From UBA4656 sp002405525 (lineage in GTDB: Bacteria; Pseudomonadota; Gammaproteobacteria; Xanthomonadales; Ahniellaceae), in NCBI GenBank assembly GCA_036723735.1, contig DAIMGT010000067.1, forward strand, positions 1-21,594: a DNA stretch of 21,594 nucleotides, in the 5' to 3' direction. Under the pieces are notes generated by a model. That model searched no databases. It was not told the DNA's origin and worked only from the letters and a program-made list of their open reading frames with translations. Made by a program: the position numbers and the translations under genes. Shown here in pieces: positions 1 through 7,514 of the stretch. Position 1 is the first letter of the stretch. Each line of letters begins with the position of its first letter.

Positions 1-53
1 CTGGCGCAACTTCGGGGCGTAAAGTCGCCCACACGGATTCACGAAGACCCCCC

Positions 54-176
54 TTGTTTTTCCGGTCGCGAGTCCGGCGCTGTTCCCGACTCGCTCACGC
101 GAATCATGCACCGGCGCGATTGACCCGTGAGCGGGCGGTCGATGGCGTGCCTGCGACGCGGTTTTCTCGCAGCTTC
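54..176 (-). repeat. Dispersed 3'-end element, copy A (after recN)
   Basis: Read on the minus strand, this stretch begins right after the recN stop codon and aligns without gaps to the bases following greA (15379-15501). By hand count, 71 of 90 positions match in the part 143 to 54, and 23 of 36 in the part nearest the gene (stop codon included). It holds an inverted repeat GCGAGTC / GACTCGC (68-74 and 88-94) and, nearer recN, CTGCGA / TCGCAG arms (about 151-172). No T-run follows on the recN strand, so it is not a standard intrinsic terminator. It could be a REP-like repeat, a 3'-UTR RNA structure or a decayed mobile element. Positions 1-53 show nothing recognisable. Confidence 0.7.
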
Positions 177-1982
177 TCAGTCCTGCGTGACCCTTCGCAG
201 CATGTCGCGCGCGTGGGCGCGGGTCTCGCGGGTGATGTCGAGGCCGCCGAGCATGCGTGCGATCTCCTCCAGCCGCTGCGCCTCGTCCAGCGCCAGCACG
301 CGGGTCCGTGTGGCGCCGCCGTCGCTCACCTTGGCGACCGCGACGTGGCGGTTGGCTTGCGCTGCGACCTGCGGCAGGTGGGTCACACACAGCACCTGTC
401 GCGCAGCACCGAGTTCGCGCAGCTTGCGGCCCACCACTTCGGCCACCGCACCGCCGATACCGGTGTCCACCTCGTCGAAAACCATCGTCGGCACGTCACC
501 GCGTCCGAGCGCGGCGACCTCGATGGCGAGACTGCTGCGCGACAACTCGCCGCCGGAAGCGACCTTGCGCAAGGGGCGCGGCGGTTGGCCCGGGTTGGCC
601 GCGACCATGAACTCCACCGCGTCGATCCCTTCGGGCACCGGGCTGCCCGCGGGGCTTGCCTCGATGAACACCTCCAATCGCCCGCCTGCCATGCCCAGTT
701 CGCCCATCAGGGCGCTGACCCGTTGTCCGAGCACCGCCGCGGCCGCGGGGGGGCCCGCGCGGGGGGCGGGCCCCGCCGCCAACGNNNNNNNNNNCCCCCC
801 ACCCCCCCCCCCCCCCCCCCCCCTCCCCCCCCCCGCGCCCCCCCCCCTCGCCCCCCCCCCCCCCGGGCCCCCGGCCCCCCGCCCCCTCCCCGCCCCCGCC
901 GCCGCATCGTAGTCGCGCCGCACCGCGGCCTGTCGCGCGCGCAGGCCGGCGAGCCGCTCGTCGAGGCCGGCGGTCGCATCATGCTCCTCCCGAAGTGCGG
1001 CCTCGCGCGCCCGCAGTTCCGGCGCTGGGACGCGGTGCTTGCGCGCGAGTTCGTGCACCCTGGCCAGACGGGCGTCGAGTTCGGCGAGGCGTCCCGGATC
1101 GATGTCCTGCCGACTGCGGTAGCGGTCGAGTGCGACCGCGGCCTCCTCGACCTGCAGTGCTGCGTCGCGCAGGAGGCGGGCCGGCGCGTCGAGCCGGGAG
1201 TCGGTGGCGGCCAGACGTTCCAGATCGGCGGCGAGGCGAGACAGCTGAGGACGCACAGCGGCATCGTGGTCGCCGTCGAGGCCGTCGAGCGCACGTTCGC
1301 TGCCGGCCAGCAGTTCGCCCTGCGCGGCGAGGATGCGATGCTCCCGTTCGAGGTCGGCCAGTGCCGCGGGATCGAGCGCATCGCGAGCCAGTTCGTCGAT
1401 CTGGAAACGAAGGAACTCCAGCGCCTGGCCAGCGCCGCCTCCCGCCTTGGCGGCCAGCGTCGTTGCCTCTCGTTCCATGCCCGTCCACTGCGCGGCCAGG
1501 GCCGCGACCCGGGCGCGATCGGCTTCGAGCCCGGCGCCGGCGTCGAGAATGGCGAGCTGACGCGCACGCTGGAGCAGCGCCTGGTGCTCGTGCTGGCCGT
1601 GGATTTCCACCAGCCGGCCCGCCACCTCGCGAAGGGTCGCGAGCGTGACCGGGCGGTCGTTGACGAATGCCCGGCTGCTGCCGTCGACGCGCAGCACGCG
1701 GCGAAGCCGGCAGTCGCTGCCGTCGTCGAGTTCGAGTCCGCGCAGCATCGCGGCCAAATCGGGCAGGGCGGCGAGGTCGAACTCGGCGCTCAGCTCCGCC
1801 CGCTCGCAGCCCGCTCGCACCATGGCGCTGTCGCCACGTGCCCCGCACAGCAGGGCCAGCGCGTCGACCATCAGCGACTTCCCGGCGCCGGTTTCGCCGG
1901 TGAGGGCGGTCATGCGCTCGCCGGGCACCAGTTCGGCGTGCTCGACGATGGCGAAATCCTTGGCGGTGAGGACGCGCAGCAT
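177..1982 (-). CDS. recN: DNA repair protein RecN (interrupted by a scaffold gap)
   Basis: RecN is an SMC-like ATPase of the cytoplasm that acts in recombinational repair of double-strand breaks. The ATG at 1982 opens MLRVLTAKDFAIVEHAEL, with Walker A GETGAGKS at residues 29-36, followed by EIHGQHEHQALL. The C-terminal half has the ABC signature SGGELSR, Walker B MVFDEVDTGIGG and the switch histidine in CVTHLPQVAAQA, ending at the TGA 179-177. About 358 clean N-terminal and 190 clean C-terminal residues are present, close to the family's usual total of about 555. Between them lie roughly 50 Gly/Ala/Arg-rich or unknown residues around ten Ns. The frame stays open through this, but probably by chance. 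The gene is divergent from hrcA. The identity is firm; the middle of the protein is not readable. Confidence 0.93.
   Translation of the reverse strand: MLRVLTAKDFAIVEHAELVPGERMTALTGETGAGKSLMVDALALLCGARGDSAMVRAGCERAELSAEFDLAALPDLAAMLRGLELDDGSDCRLRRVLRVDGSSRAFVNDRPVTLATLREVAGRLVEIHGQHEHQALLQRARQLAILDAGAGLEADRARVAALAAQWTGMEREATTLAAKAGGGAGQALEFLRFQIDELARDALDPAALADLEREHRILAAQGELLAGSERALDGLDGDHDAAVRPQLSRLAADLERLAATDSRLDAPARLLRDAALQVEEAAVALDRYRSRQDIDPGRLAELDARLARVHELARKHRVPAPELRAREAALREEHDATAGLDERLAGLRARQAAVRRDYDAAAGAGRGRGAGGPGGGGARGGGAGGGRGGGGGGGGGXXXXLAAGPAPRAGPPAAAAVLGQRVSALMGELGMAGGRLEVFIEASPAGSPVPEGIDAVEFMVAANPGQPPRPLRKVASGGELSRSSLAIEVAALGRGDVPTMVFDEVDTGIGGAVAEVVGRKLRELGAARQVLCVTHLPQVAAQANRHVAVAKVSDGGATRTRVLALDEAQRLEEIARMLGGLDITRETRAHARDMLRRVTQD
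752..905. other. Scaffold gap with low-complexity C/G-rich flanks inside recN
   Basis: Ten Ns (785-794) are followed by almost pure C tracts to about 905 and preceded by G/C-rich sequence from about 752. The RecN translation loses all family resemblance exactly across this stretch and recovers on both sides. Read on the minus strand the right flank degrades into poly-G. That is typical of bases called from low-signal cycles in two-colour sequencing chemistry, though a genuinely hard GC-rich template is possible. It should not be interpreted as biology. Confidence 0.85.
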
Positions 1983-2058
1983 GGGGACACCGTTGGCGGG
2001 CCGCCACGATATCGCGCGGACTGGCGGCGGCCAACCGCCGCCCCCGGGCGGCCGTGTA

Positions 2059-2087
2059 TTGACCCCTCGGCGCCGCGGCATTACGGT
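2059..2087 (+). promoter_or_regulatory. Putative sigma-70 promoter for hrcA
   Basis: TTGACC (2059-2064), a 17-base spacer and TACGGT (2082-2087) lie in the recN-hrcA divergent gap, placing a start about 25 bases before the hrcA ATG. The -35 is good and the -10 is weak. No sigma-32 motif or CIRCE inverted repeat is seen in this gap. Confidence 0.45.
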
Positions 2088-2116
2088 CGCGACAGGTCCG
2101 ATGTCGTCCTTGGCCC

Positions 2117-3172
2117 ATGCCCCGCAGAAGCACCGACGTCCTCGATCCACGCGCCCGACACTTGCTGCGCGCTCTGATCGGCGAGTACATCCGGGACGGC
2201 CAGCCGGTCGGGTCACGCACCCTGGCGCGGATGGCTGGCCTCGACGTCAGCCCCGCGACCATCCGCAACGTAATGGCCGACCTCGAGGAAATCGGCCTGG
2301 TGGCGGCGCCCCACACGTCGGCCGGGCGCGTTCCCACTGCACAGGGCTATCGCGTGTTCGTCGACAGCCTGCTGGAGATCAAGCCGCTCGATCCGAACGA
2401 GGAAGCCCGGATCAGCAGCGGCATTCCTGAGGCGGCCGGCACCCAGGCGATGCTCAGCAACGCATCGTCGCTGCTTTCCGGAATCACGCATTTCGTCGGC
2501 CTCGTCACGGTACCGCGCCGCGAGCAGTTCGCGTTCCGTCACATCGACTTCGTCCCGGTCGGCGGCAACCGGCTGCTGGTGATCCTGGTGTTCACCGACA
2601 ATGAGGTGCAGAACCGGGTCGTCGAGATGCCGCGGTCCTACTCGGGCTCCGAACTGGAGCAGATGGCGAACTATCTCAATGCGCAATTCGCCGGCCTGCC
2701 GTTGGAGGATATCCGCGCCCGCCTGCTGGCTGAGATGCGGCAGGCGCGCGTCGACCTCGACCGCACCATGGCCGCCGCGATCGAGGTCGCGCAGGCCGCC
2801 CTGCGGGTCGAAAGCCGCGAGGACGTGCTCGTATCCGGTGCCGGCAACCTGCTCGGTGTGCAGGACCTGGCCAGGATCGATCGCCTGCGCGACCTGTTCG
2901 AGGCCTTCCAGCGCAAGCAGGAACTGCTGCGCCTGCTGGAGAACTGCATCCACGCAGACGGCGTCCGGCTTTTCATCGGCGAGGAGAGCGGCTTCGAGGC
3001 GCTCGGCCAGTGTTCGCTGGTCGCCGCTCCCTACGGCACGGACGGCAAGGTGCTCGGCGTGTTGGGGGTGATCGGTCCCACGCGGATGGCCTATGACCGG
3101 GTGATCCCGGTTGTCCAGGCCACCGCGCGGCGAGTCTCCAGCGCCTTGAATCGCTCCGCTGCGGCCCCATAG
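2117..3172 (+). CDS. hrcA: Heat-inducible transcription repressor HrcA
   Basis: HrcA is a DNA-binding repressor that, in the known family, binds CIRCE operators and depends on GroEL for activity. The protein is 351 residues, the usual length. The N-terminal winged-helix region (about residues 1-75) contains the recognition segment SPATIRNVMADLEEIGL and then TSAGRVPTAQGYRVFVD. The rest matches the GAF-like and dimerisation parts, with FIGEESGFEALGQCSLVAAPY and GVLGVIGPTRMAYDRVIPVV near the end. The ATG at 2117 gives the conserved N-terminus MPRRSTDVLDPRARHLL, without a strong ribosome binding site. It is first in the cluster with grpE, dnaK and dnaJ. No CIRCE is visible near any of these genes, so autoregulation through CIRCE at this locus is not supported; groESL elsewhere is the likely target. 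Confidence 0.96.
   Translation: MPRRSTDVLDPRARHLLRALIGEYIRDGQPVGSRTLARMAGLDVSPATIRNVMADLEEIGLVAAPHTSAGRVPTAQGYRVFVDSLLEIKPLDPNEEARISSGIPEAAGTQAMLSNASSLLSGITHFVGLVTVPRREQFAFRHIDFVPVGGNRLLVILVFTDNEVQNRVVEMPRSYSGSELEQMANYLNAQFAGLPLEDIRARLLAEMRQARVDLDRTMAAAIEVAQAALRVESREDVLVSGAGNLLGVQDLARIDRLRDLFEAFQRKQELLRLLENCIHADGVRLFIGEESGFEALGQCSLVAAPYGTDGKVLGVLGVIGPTRMAYDRVIPVVQATARRVSSALNRSAAAP
3145..3170 (+). promoter_or_regulatory. Sigma-32-type heat-shock promoter for grpE
   Basis: CTTGAA (3145-3150), exactly 14 bases, then CCCCAT (3165-3170) matches the enterobacterial RpoH promoter consensus in both boxes and in spacing. It lies in the last codons of hrcA, with the T of CCCCAT forming the first base of the hrcA TAG stop. 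Transcription would start around 3178, leaving about 55 bases before the grpE ATG. The match is exact over twelve specified bases, so chance is unlikely. Confidence 0.82.
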
Positions 3173-3232
3173 CCCCTGGGCTGTCGCCGTCGACACTTCC
3201 GGCCGTTCGTGGCCGCTGGGGATCCTTGCCAT

Positions 3233-3739
3233 ATGATCGACCCTGAACCGACCGACGCGGGATCCGCGTCATCCGCGCCGTCGCCCGAAGCGAGGGTCGC
3301 CGCACTGGAAGCGCAGCTGGGCGAAGCGCGAACCGAGCACCTGCGTCTGCTGGCGGAGATGGAAAACCAGCGCAAGCGCTGGGTGCGGGAGGCAGAGGCG
3401 GCTCGCAAGTTCGGGGCAGAGCGCCTGCTGGCCGACCTGCTGCCGGTGCTGGACAGTCTGGAGGCGGGCCTCACGGCACCCGGCACCGACGGTGTGGGGC
3501 TGAGAGAGGGGATGAGTCTCACCCTGCGTCTGCTGGAGAAGGCGCTGGCGGCCGGCGGGGCGACCGCAGTCGATCCCGCCGGCGCCGCATTCGACCCGGA
3601 ATCCCACCAGGCGATGAGCTTGGTGGACGCGCCGGGCAAGGCACCAGGCACCGTGGTGGCCGTGTTCCAGAAAGGCTGGCGCCTGCACGAGCGGCTGTTG
3701 CGCCCGGCGATGGTGGCCGTGGCGCGCGAACCATCCTGA
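3233..3739 (+). CDS. grpE: Nucleotide exchange factor GrpE
   Basis: GrpE releases ADP from DnaK and so drives the chaperone cycle in the cytoplasm. The ATG at 3233 gives 168 residues; a GTG at 3209 would add eight residues lacking family resemblance. GGGGAT at about 3218-3223 is a plausible ribosome binding site for the ATG. After an acidic, Ala/Ser-rich tail comes the long helix (LRLLAEMENQRKRWVREAEAA) that forms the dimer coiled coil. The C-terminal beta domain follows, with FDPESHQAMSLVDAPGKAPGTVVAVFQKGW, which binds the DnaK ATPase domain. It sits 60 bases after hrcA and 94 before dnaK, with a heat-shock promoter on each side. Confidence 0.95.
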   Translation: MIDPEPTDAGSASSAPSPEARVAALEAQLGEARTEHLRLLAEMENQRKRWVREAEAARKFGAERLLADLLPVLDSLEAGLTAPGTDGVGLREGMSLTLRLLEKALAAGGATAVDPAGAAFDPESHQAMSLVDAPGKAPGTVVAVFQKGWRLHERLLRPAMVAVAREPS

Positions 3740-3754
3740 GCCGCAGCGGCAGCG

Positions 3755-3782
3755 CTTGAAAAGGCGCGCCGCATCCACAAAT
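3755..3782 (+). promoter_or_regulatory. Putative second sigma-32-type promoter for dnaK
   Basis: CTTGAA (3755-3760), 14 bases, then CCACAAAT (3775-3782) lies in the grpE-dnaK gap, about 51 bases before the dnaK ATG. The -35 element is perfect and the spacing equals that of the promoter before grpE. The -10 departs from CCCCAT at two positions. It would let dnaK be made in excess over grpE. Confidence 0.6.
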
Positions 3783-3833
3783 CGCAGACGTCCCGGGCCG
3801 CATCGAGCCCGCCCCCGCATCCGGAGACCCGAC

Positions 3834-5768
3834 ATGGCCAAGATCATCGGCATCGACCTCGGCACCACCAATTCCTGCGTCGCCATCATGGACGGCGGGA
3901 CAGTCAGGGTGATCGAGAATTCCGAGGGCGATCGCACCACGCCCTCGATCGTCGCCTTCACCAAGGACAACGAGGTGCTGGTCGGCGCACCGGCGAAGCG
4001 CCAGGGCGTCACCAACCCGAAGAACACTCTCTACGCGGTCAAGCGACTGATCGGCCGCAAGTTCATCGAGGACGTGGTTCAGAAGGACGTGAAACTGGTC
4101 CCCTACACGATCGTCGCGCACGACAACGGCGACGCGTGGGTCGAAGCCAATGGCAAGCGCATGGCGCCGCCGGAGGTGTCGGCCAAGGTGCTCATGAAGA
4201 TGAAGAAGACCGCCGAGGACTTCCTCGGCGAGTCGGTCACGGAAGCCGTCATCACGGTGCCGGCGTATTTCAACGACAGCCAGCGCCAGGCGACCAAGGA
4301 CGCTGGCCGTATCGCCGGCCTCGAGGTCAAGCGCATCATCAATGAGCCGACCGCCGCGGCGCTCGCCTATGGCCTCGACAAGAAAGGGGCGGATCGCAAG
4401 ATCGCGGTCTATGACCTCGGCGGCGGCACTTTCGACGTGTCGATCATCGAGATCGCGGAAGTCGACGGCGAGAAGCAGTTCGAGGTGCTGGCCACCAACG
4501 GCGACACCTTCCTCGGTGGCGAGGACTTCGACAACCGGGTCATCGATTTCCTGGTGGACGAGTTCCGCAAGCAGGAGGGCATCGACCTGCGCAAGGATCC
4601 GATGGCCCTGCAGCGCCTCAAGGATGCCGCCGAGCGGGCCAAGATCGAGCTGTCCTCGAGCCAGCAGACCGACGTCAACCTGCCGTACGTGACGATGGAT
4701 GCGTCGGGCCCGAAGCACCTCAACATCAAACTGACCCGGGCCAAGCTGGAATCGCTGGTCGAGGACCTGGTCAAGCGGACCATCGATCCATGCCGCACCG
4801 CGCTGGCGGATGCCGGCCTCAAGGTGTCAGACGTCGGCGAGGTGATCCTGGTCGGCGGCCAGACCCGCATGCCGCGCGTCCAGCAGGCAGTGTCGGAATT
4901 CTTTGGCAAGGAGCCGCGCAAGGACGTCAACCCCGACGAGGCGGTGGCGATCGGCGCTGCGGTGCAGGGCGCTGTGCTGTCCGGGCAGGTCAAGGATGTG
5001 CTGCTGCTCGACGTGACCCCTCTGTCTCTGGGCATCGAGACGCTGGGCGGGGTGATGACCAAGTTGATCGAGAAGAACACCACCATTCCGACCAAGGCCG
5101 CGCAGGTGTTCTCCACCGCCGACGACAACCAGACCGCGGTCACGGTCCACGTGCTGCAGGGCGAGCGCGAGCGCGCTTCGGCCAACAAGTCGCTGGCCCG
5201 TTTCGATCTCGCCGGCATCGAGCCCGCGCCGCGCGGCATGCCGCAGGTCGAGGTCACCTTCGACATCGATGCCAACGGCATCCTGCACGTTTCGGCCAAG
5301 GACAAGAAGACCGGCAAGGAGCAGCGGATCGAGATCAAGGCCGGCTCCGGACTGTCCGAGGCGGAGATCCAGCGCATGGTTCGCGATGGCGAGGCCCATC
5401 GCGAGGAGGACCGCAAGTTCCACGAGCTGGTCGATGCGCGCAATAAGGCTGACGCGCTGATCCATGCCACGCGCTCGGCGCTGAAGGAACACGGGGCCAA
5501 GGCGCCGGGCGAGACTCTTGGCCCGATCGAGGCGGCGATCAAGGACCTGGAGGACGCGGTCAAGGGCGACGACAAGGCCCGTATCGAGGCGCGCACTGCC
5601 GCCCTCGAGCAGGCTGCGCAGCCGCTCGCTGCGGCCGCGGCCGGTTCCGGTCCGGGTCCGGGTCCGGGCGGCGATTCCGGTGGGGCGGCCGGCGGTGGTG
5701 GTGGCGCCACTCGGTCCGAGGACGTGGTGGATGCCGAGTTCACCGAGGTGAAGGATCGCAAGCCGTGA
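3834..5768 (+). CDS. dnaK: Chaperone protein DnaK (Hsp70)
   Basis: DnaK is the ATP-driven cytoplasmic Hsp70 that binds exposed hydrophobic segments with DnaJ and GrpE. At 644 residues it has the normal length. The ATPase domain begins IGIDLGTTNSCVAIMDG, continues with INEPTAAALAYGLDK and AVYDLGGGTFDVS, and has VILVGGQTRMPRVQ further on. The interdomain linker DVLLLD is at residues 388-393, followed by the substrate domain (VTPLSLGIETLGG, then VTFDIDANGILHVSAKDK). The C-terminus is Gly/Pro/Ala-rich, including a short GPGPGPG run, and ends VVDAEFTEVKDRKP, as usual. The ATG at 3834 follows CCGGAGA at the right distance; upstream in-frame starts are not conserved. Confidence 0.98.
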   Translation: MAKIIGIDLGTTNSCVAIMDGGTVRVIENSEGDRTTPSIVAFTKDNEVLVGAPAKRQGVTNPKNTLYAVKRLIGRKFIEDVVQKDVKLVPYTIVAHDNGDAWVEANGKRMAPPEVSAKVLMKMKKTAEDFLGESVTEAVITVPAYFNDSQRQATKDAGRIAGLEVKRIINEPTAAALAYGLDKKGADRKIAVYDLGGGTFDVSIIEIAEVDGEKQFEVLATNGDTFLGGEDFDNRVIDFLVDEFRKQEGIDLRKDPMALQRLKDAAERAKIELSSSQQTDVNLPYVTMDASGPKHLNIKLTRAKLESLVEDLVKRTIDPCRTALADAGLKVSDVGEVILVGGQTRMPRVQQAVSEFFGKEPRKDVNPDEAVAIGAAVQGAVLSGQVKDVLLLDVTPLSLGIETLGGVMTKLIEKNTTIPTKAAQVFSTADDNQTAVTVHVLQGERERASANKSLARFDLAGIEPAPRGMPQVEVTFDIDANGILHVSAKDKKTGKEQRIEIKAGSGLSEAEIQRMVRDGEAHREEDRKFHELVDARNKADALIHATRSALKEHGAKAPGETLGPIEAAIKDLEDAVKGDDKARIEARTAALEQAAQPLAAAAAGSGPGPGPGGDSGGAAGGGGGATRSEDVVDAEFTEVKDRKP

Positions 5769-5774
5769 GCTTCT

Positions 5775-5862
5775 GGCCCCGCGCGCGGGGCCTCGATGTG
5801 CCTTGTCCCGCGGCCGCCCTGTGCGGCCGCGGGCCGTTCCGGACGCCGCCTCCCCGCGGCGT
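5775..5862 (+). other. Three consecutive hairpins between dnaK and dnaJ
   Basis: The 149-base gap holds three perfect inverted repeats in a row. They are GGCCCC..GGGGCC (5775-5792), an 11-pair stem CCCGCGGCCGC / GCGGCCGCGGG with a five-base loop (5807-5833), and ACGCCGC / GCGGCGT with a six-base loop (5843-5862). None is followed by a T-run, so they are not ordinary intrinsic terminators. They could slow or partly end transcription, or protect the 3' end of dnaK mRNA and lower dnaJ expression. No clear promoter for dnaJ was found. Confidence 0.7.
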
Positions 5863-5917
5863 TCGCGCTGATCACACCGCGCGGTCGACCGGCGCGGCGA
5901 AAGGGCCCTGATCCCGC

Positions 5918-7168
5918 ATGTCGAAACTTGACTACTATGAAGTGCTGGGCGTGGCCCGGGACGCTGGCGAGGACGAGGTCAAGAAGGCCTACCGCCGCCT
6001 GGCGATGAAGTACCACCCCGATCGCAACGACGGGGACAAGGTCGCCGAGCAGAAGTTCAAGGAGGCCAAGGAGGCCTACGAAGTGCTCTCGGAGCCCGAT
6101 CGCCGCCGCCTCTACGACGCCCACGGGCATGCGGCCTTCGAGGGCAGTGGCGGTCGTGGCCCCTCCGGCGCCGACTTCGGCGACATCTTCGGCGACATCT
6201 TCGGCGACATCTTCGGCGCTGGCGCACGCCAGCGTGCGCGACGCGGGGCCGACCTGCGCTACGTGGTCGAGCTCGACCTCGAAGAGGCCGTGTTCGGGGC
6301 TTCCCGCGAGATCCAGATTCCCACCCTGGACGACTGCAAGGCCTGCAGCGGCTCGGGCTCGACCGACGGCAAGCGCAAGGCCTGCGGCACCTGCCGCGGC
6401 CACGGCAGGGTCAGGATGCAGAATGGCATCTTCTCGATTCAGCAGACCTGCCCGGCTTGCGGCGGCGCCGGACAGGTCGTGGAGAGCCCCTGCAAACCGT
6501 GCCGGGGAGCAGGGCGGGTCGAGGGCGAGAAGACCCTGGCGGTGAAGATCCCGGCCGGGGTGGACGAGGGCGACCGGATCCGGCTCGCAGGCGAGGGGCA
6601 GGCCGGGCCGCGCGGCGTGCCATCAGGCGACCTGTTCGTCGAGGTCCACGTCAAGCCGCATGCGATCTTCCAGCGCGACGGCGCCGATCTGTACTGCGAG
6701 GTTCCGATTCGCTTCTCGCAGGCGGCGCTTGGTGGCGAACTGAGCGTGCCGACTCTCGGCGGGGATGCGCTGATCAAGATTCCGCCGGAGACCCAGAGCG
6801 GGAAGCTGTTCCGTCTCCGAGGCAAGGGTGTCAAGCCTGTCCGGGGCGGCGAGCCGGGCGACCTGCTGTGCCGGGTGGTCGTGGAGACCCCGGTCAAGCT
6901 GACTCGCACGCAGAAAGACTTGCTGGAGCAGTTCGAGGCGTCGTTCGAGGACGGCCGCGAGCACACGCCGCGGCAAAGTGGCTGGGTCGACGGCGTCAAG
7001 CAGTTCTGGGATCGCCTCACTTCCGGTTGCGCGCCGCTGCCTCGGCGGCCATCAACCGGCGCGATTGATCGCCATCGCGTCGGGCGGGCTGGCCTCGATC
7101 GGCGCCGTGTCGCCGTAAATGCGCAGCGATGCCGGGCGACCGTCGACGCCCATCACCACCACCCGTGA
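5918..7168 (+). CDS. dnaJ: Chaperone protein DnaJ (Hsp40), with C-terminal extension
   Basis: DnaJ is the Hsp40 co-chaperone that stimulates the DnaK ATPase and delivers clients. The J domain has HPD at residues 33-35. A Gly/Phe region follows, with three DIFG units encoded by perfect 12-base tandem repeats (6179-6214). The zinc-binding region (about 140-199) has all four CxxCxGxG motifs: CKACSGSG, CGTCRGHG, CPACGGAG and CKPCRGAG. The substrate domains run to VKQFWDRLTS at about residue 369, where family members normally stop. Here the frame stays open for 47 more residues rich in Arg, Ala and His, giving 416. That tail is antisense to a small convergent gene and may reflect a lost stop codon or a sequence error. 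The start is supported by the conserved MSKLDYYEVLGV; the ribosome binding site is weak. Confidence 0.95.
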   Translation: MSKLDYYEVLGVARDAGEDEVKKAYRRLAMKYHPDRNDGDKVAEQKFKEAKEAYEVLSEPDRRRLYDAHGHAAFEGSGGRGPSGADFGDIFGDIFGDIFGAGARQRARRGADLRYVVELDLEEAVFGASREIQIPTLDDCKACSGSGSTDGKRKACGTCRGHGRVRMQNGIFSIQQTCPACGGAGQVVESPCKPCRGAGRVEGEKTLAVKIPAGVDEGDRIRLAGEGQAGPRGVPSGDLFVEVHVKPHAIFQRDGADLYCEVPIRFSQAALGGELSVPTLGGDALIKIPPETQSGKLFRLRGKGVKPVRGGEPGDLLCRVVVETPVKLTRTQKDLLEQFEASFEDGREHTPRQSGWVDGVKQFWDRLTSGCAPLPRRPSTGAIDRHRVGRAGLDRRRVAVNAQRCRATVDAHHHHP

Positions 7169-7360
7169 GGCGCGCTGGCGCAGGCGCCAGGCATTGGCCG
7201 CCAGAGCGTGCGCCTTCTCGACGGCCGCCTCGCGGCTGGGAAACGACGCCACCACGGTTCCCCAATGGACGATGCACCAGCGGCCCGGCTCCCGGGCTGA
7301 GGGTTCGACGCGGAACACTTGACCGGAAGGCGTTTTGCGCGTGGAGGACAACGTGATCAT
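7052..7360 (-). CDS. Small conserved-type protein, DUF2188-like
   Basis: This 102-residue protein, probably cytoplasmic, lies on the minus strand, convergent with dnaJ and divergent from dapB. The ATG at 7360 is preceded by GGAGGT at an 11-base distance. The core reads WCIVHWGTVVASFPSREAAV, then KAHALAANAW, then SRVVVMGVDG and RIYGD. The pattern of an aromatic strand, an EA..KA..LA helix and a V..DG....YG ending resembles the small DUF2188 fold. No catalytic residues, signal peptide or membrane segment are evident, and no function can be assigned. Its last 117 bases overlap the dnaJ reading frame on the other strand. If dnaJ ended at its usual place there would be no overlap, which favours this gene being real. 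Confidence 0.72.
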   Translation of the reverse strand: MITLSSTRKTPSGQVFRVEPSAREPGRWCIVHWGTVVASFPSREAAVEKAHALAANAWRLRQRASRVVVMGVDGRPASLRIYGDTAPIEASPPDAMAINRAG

Positions 7361-7514
7361 CGCGGTGGTGGACCTCCGGGGCTGACGCGTGGGCATTGCG
7401 CAGCGGGAGGCTGTGCGCAGGGCGTGCGACGTCTCACCGCCAACGGGCATTGCCTGGCGCCAAGTGGTGAACCTGCGTGTCATGGCGGCAACCACCGCGC
7501 CGGCGCCACGACTT

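Noticed and set aside
54..2177. Long open frame on the plus strand opposite recN, running through the N gap.
   Set aside because: It is antisense to clear RecN motifs, crosses ten Ns and poly-C, and shows no family resemblance; a high-GC antisense frame.
5775..5862. Intrinsic terminator after dnaK.
   Set aside because: The stems are strong but no T-run follows any of them, so they are recorded as hairpins of unknown role.
7055..7068. A 14-base match (ACCGGCGCGATTGA) to 110-123 inside repeat copy A.
   Set aside because: Flanks do not align, and one shared 14-mer is expected by chance in a window of this size and GC content.
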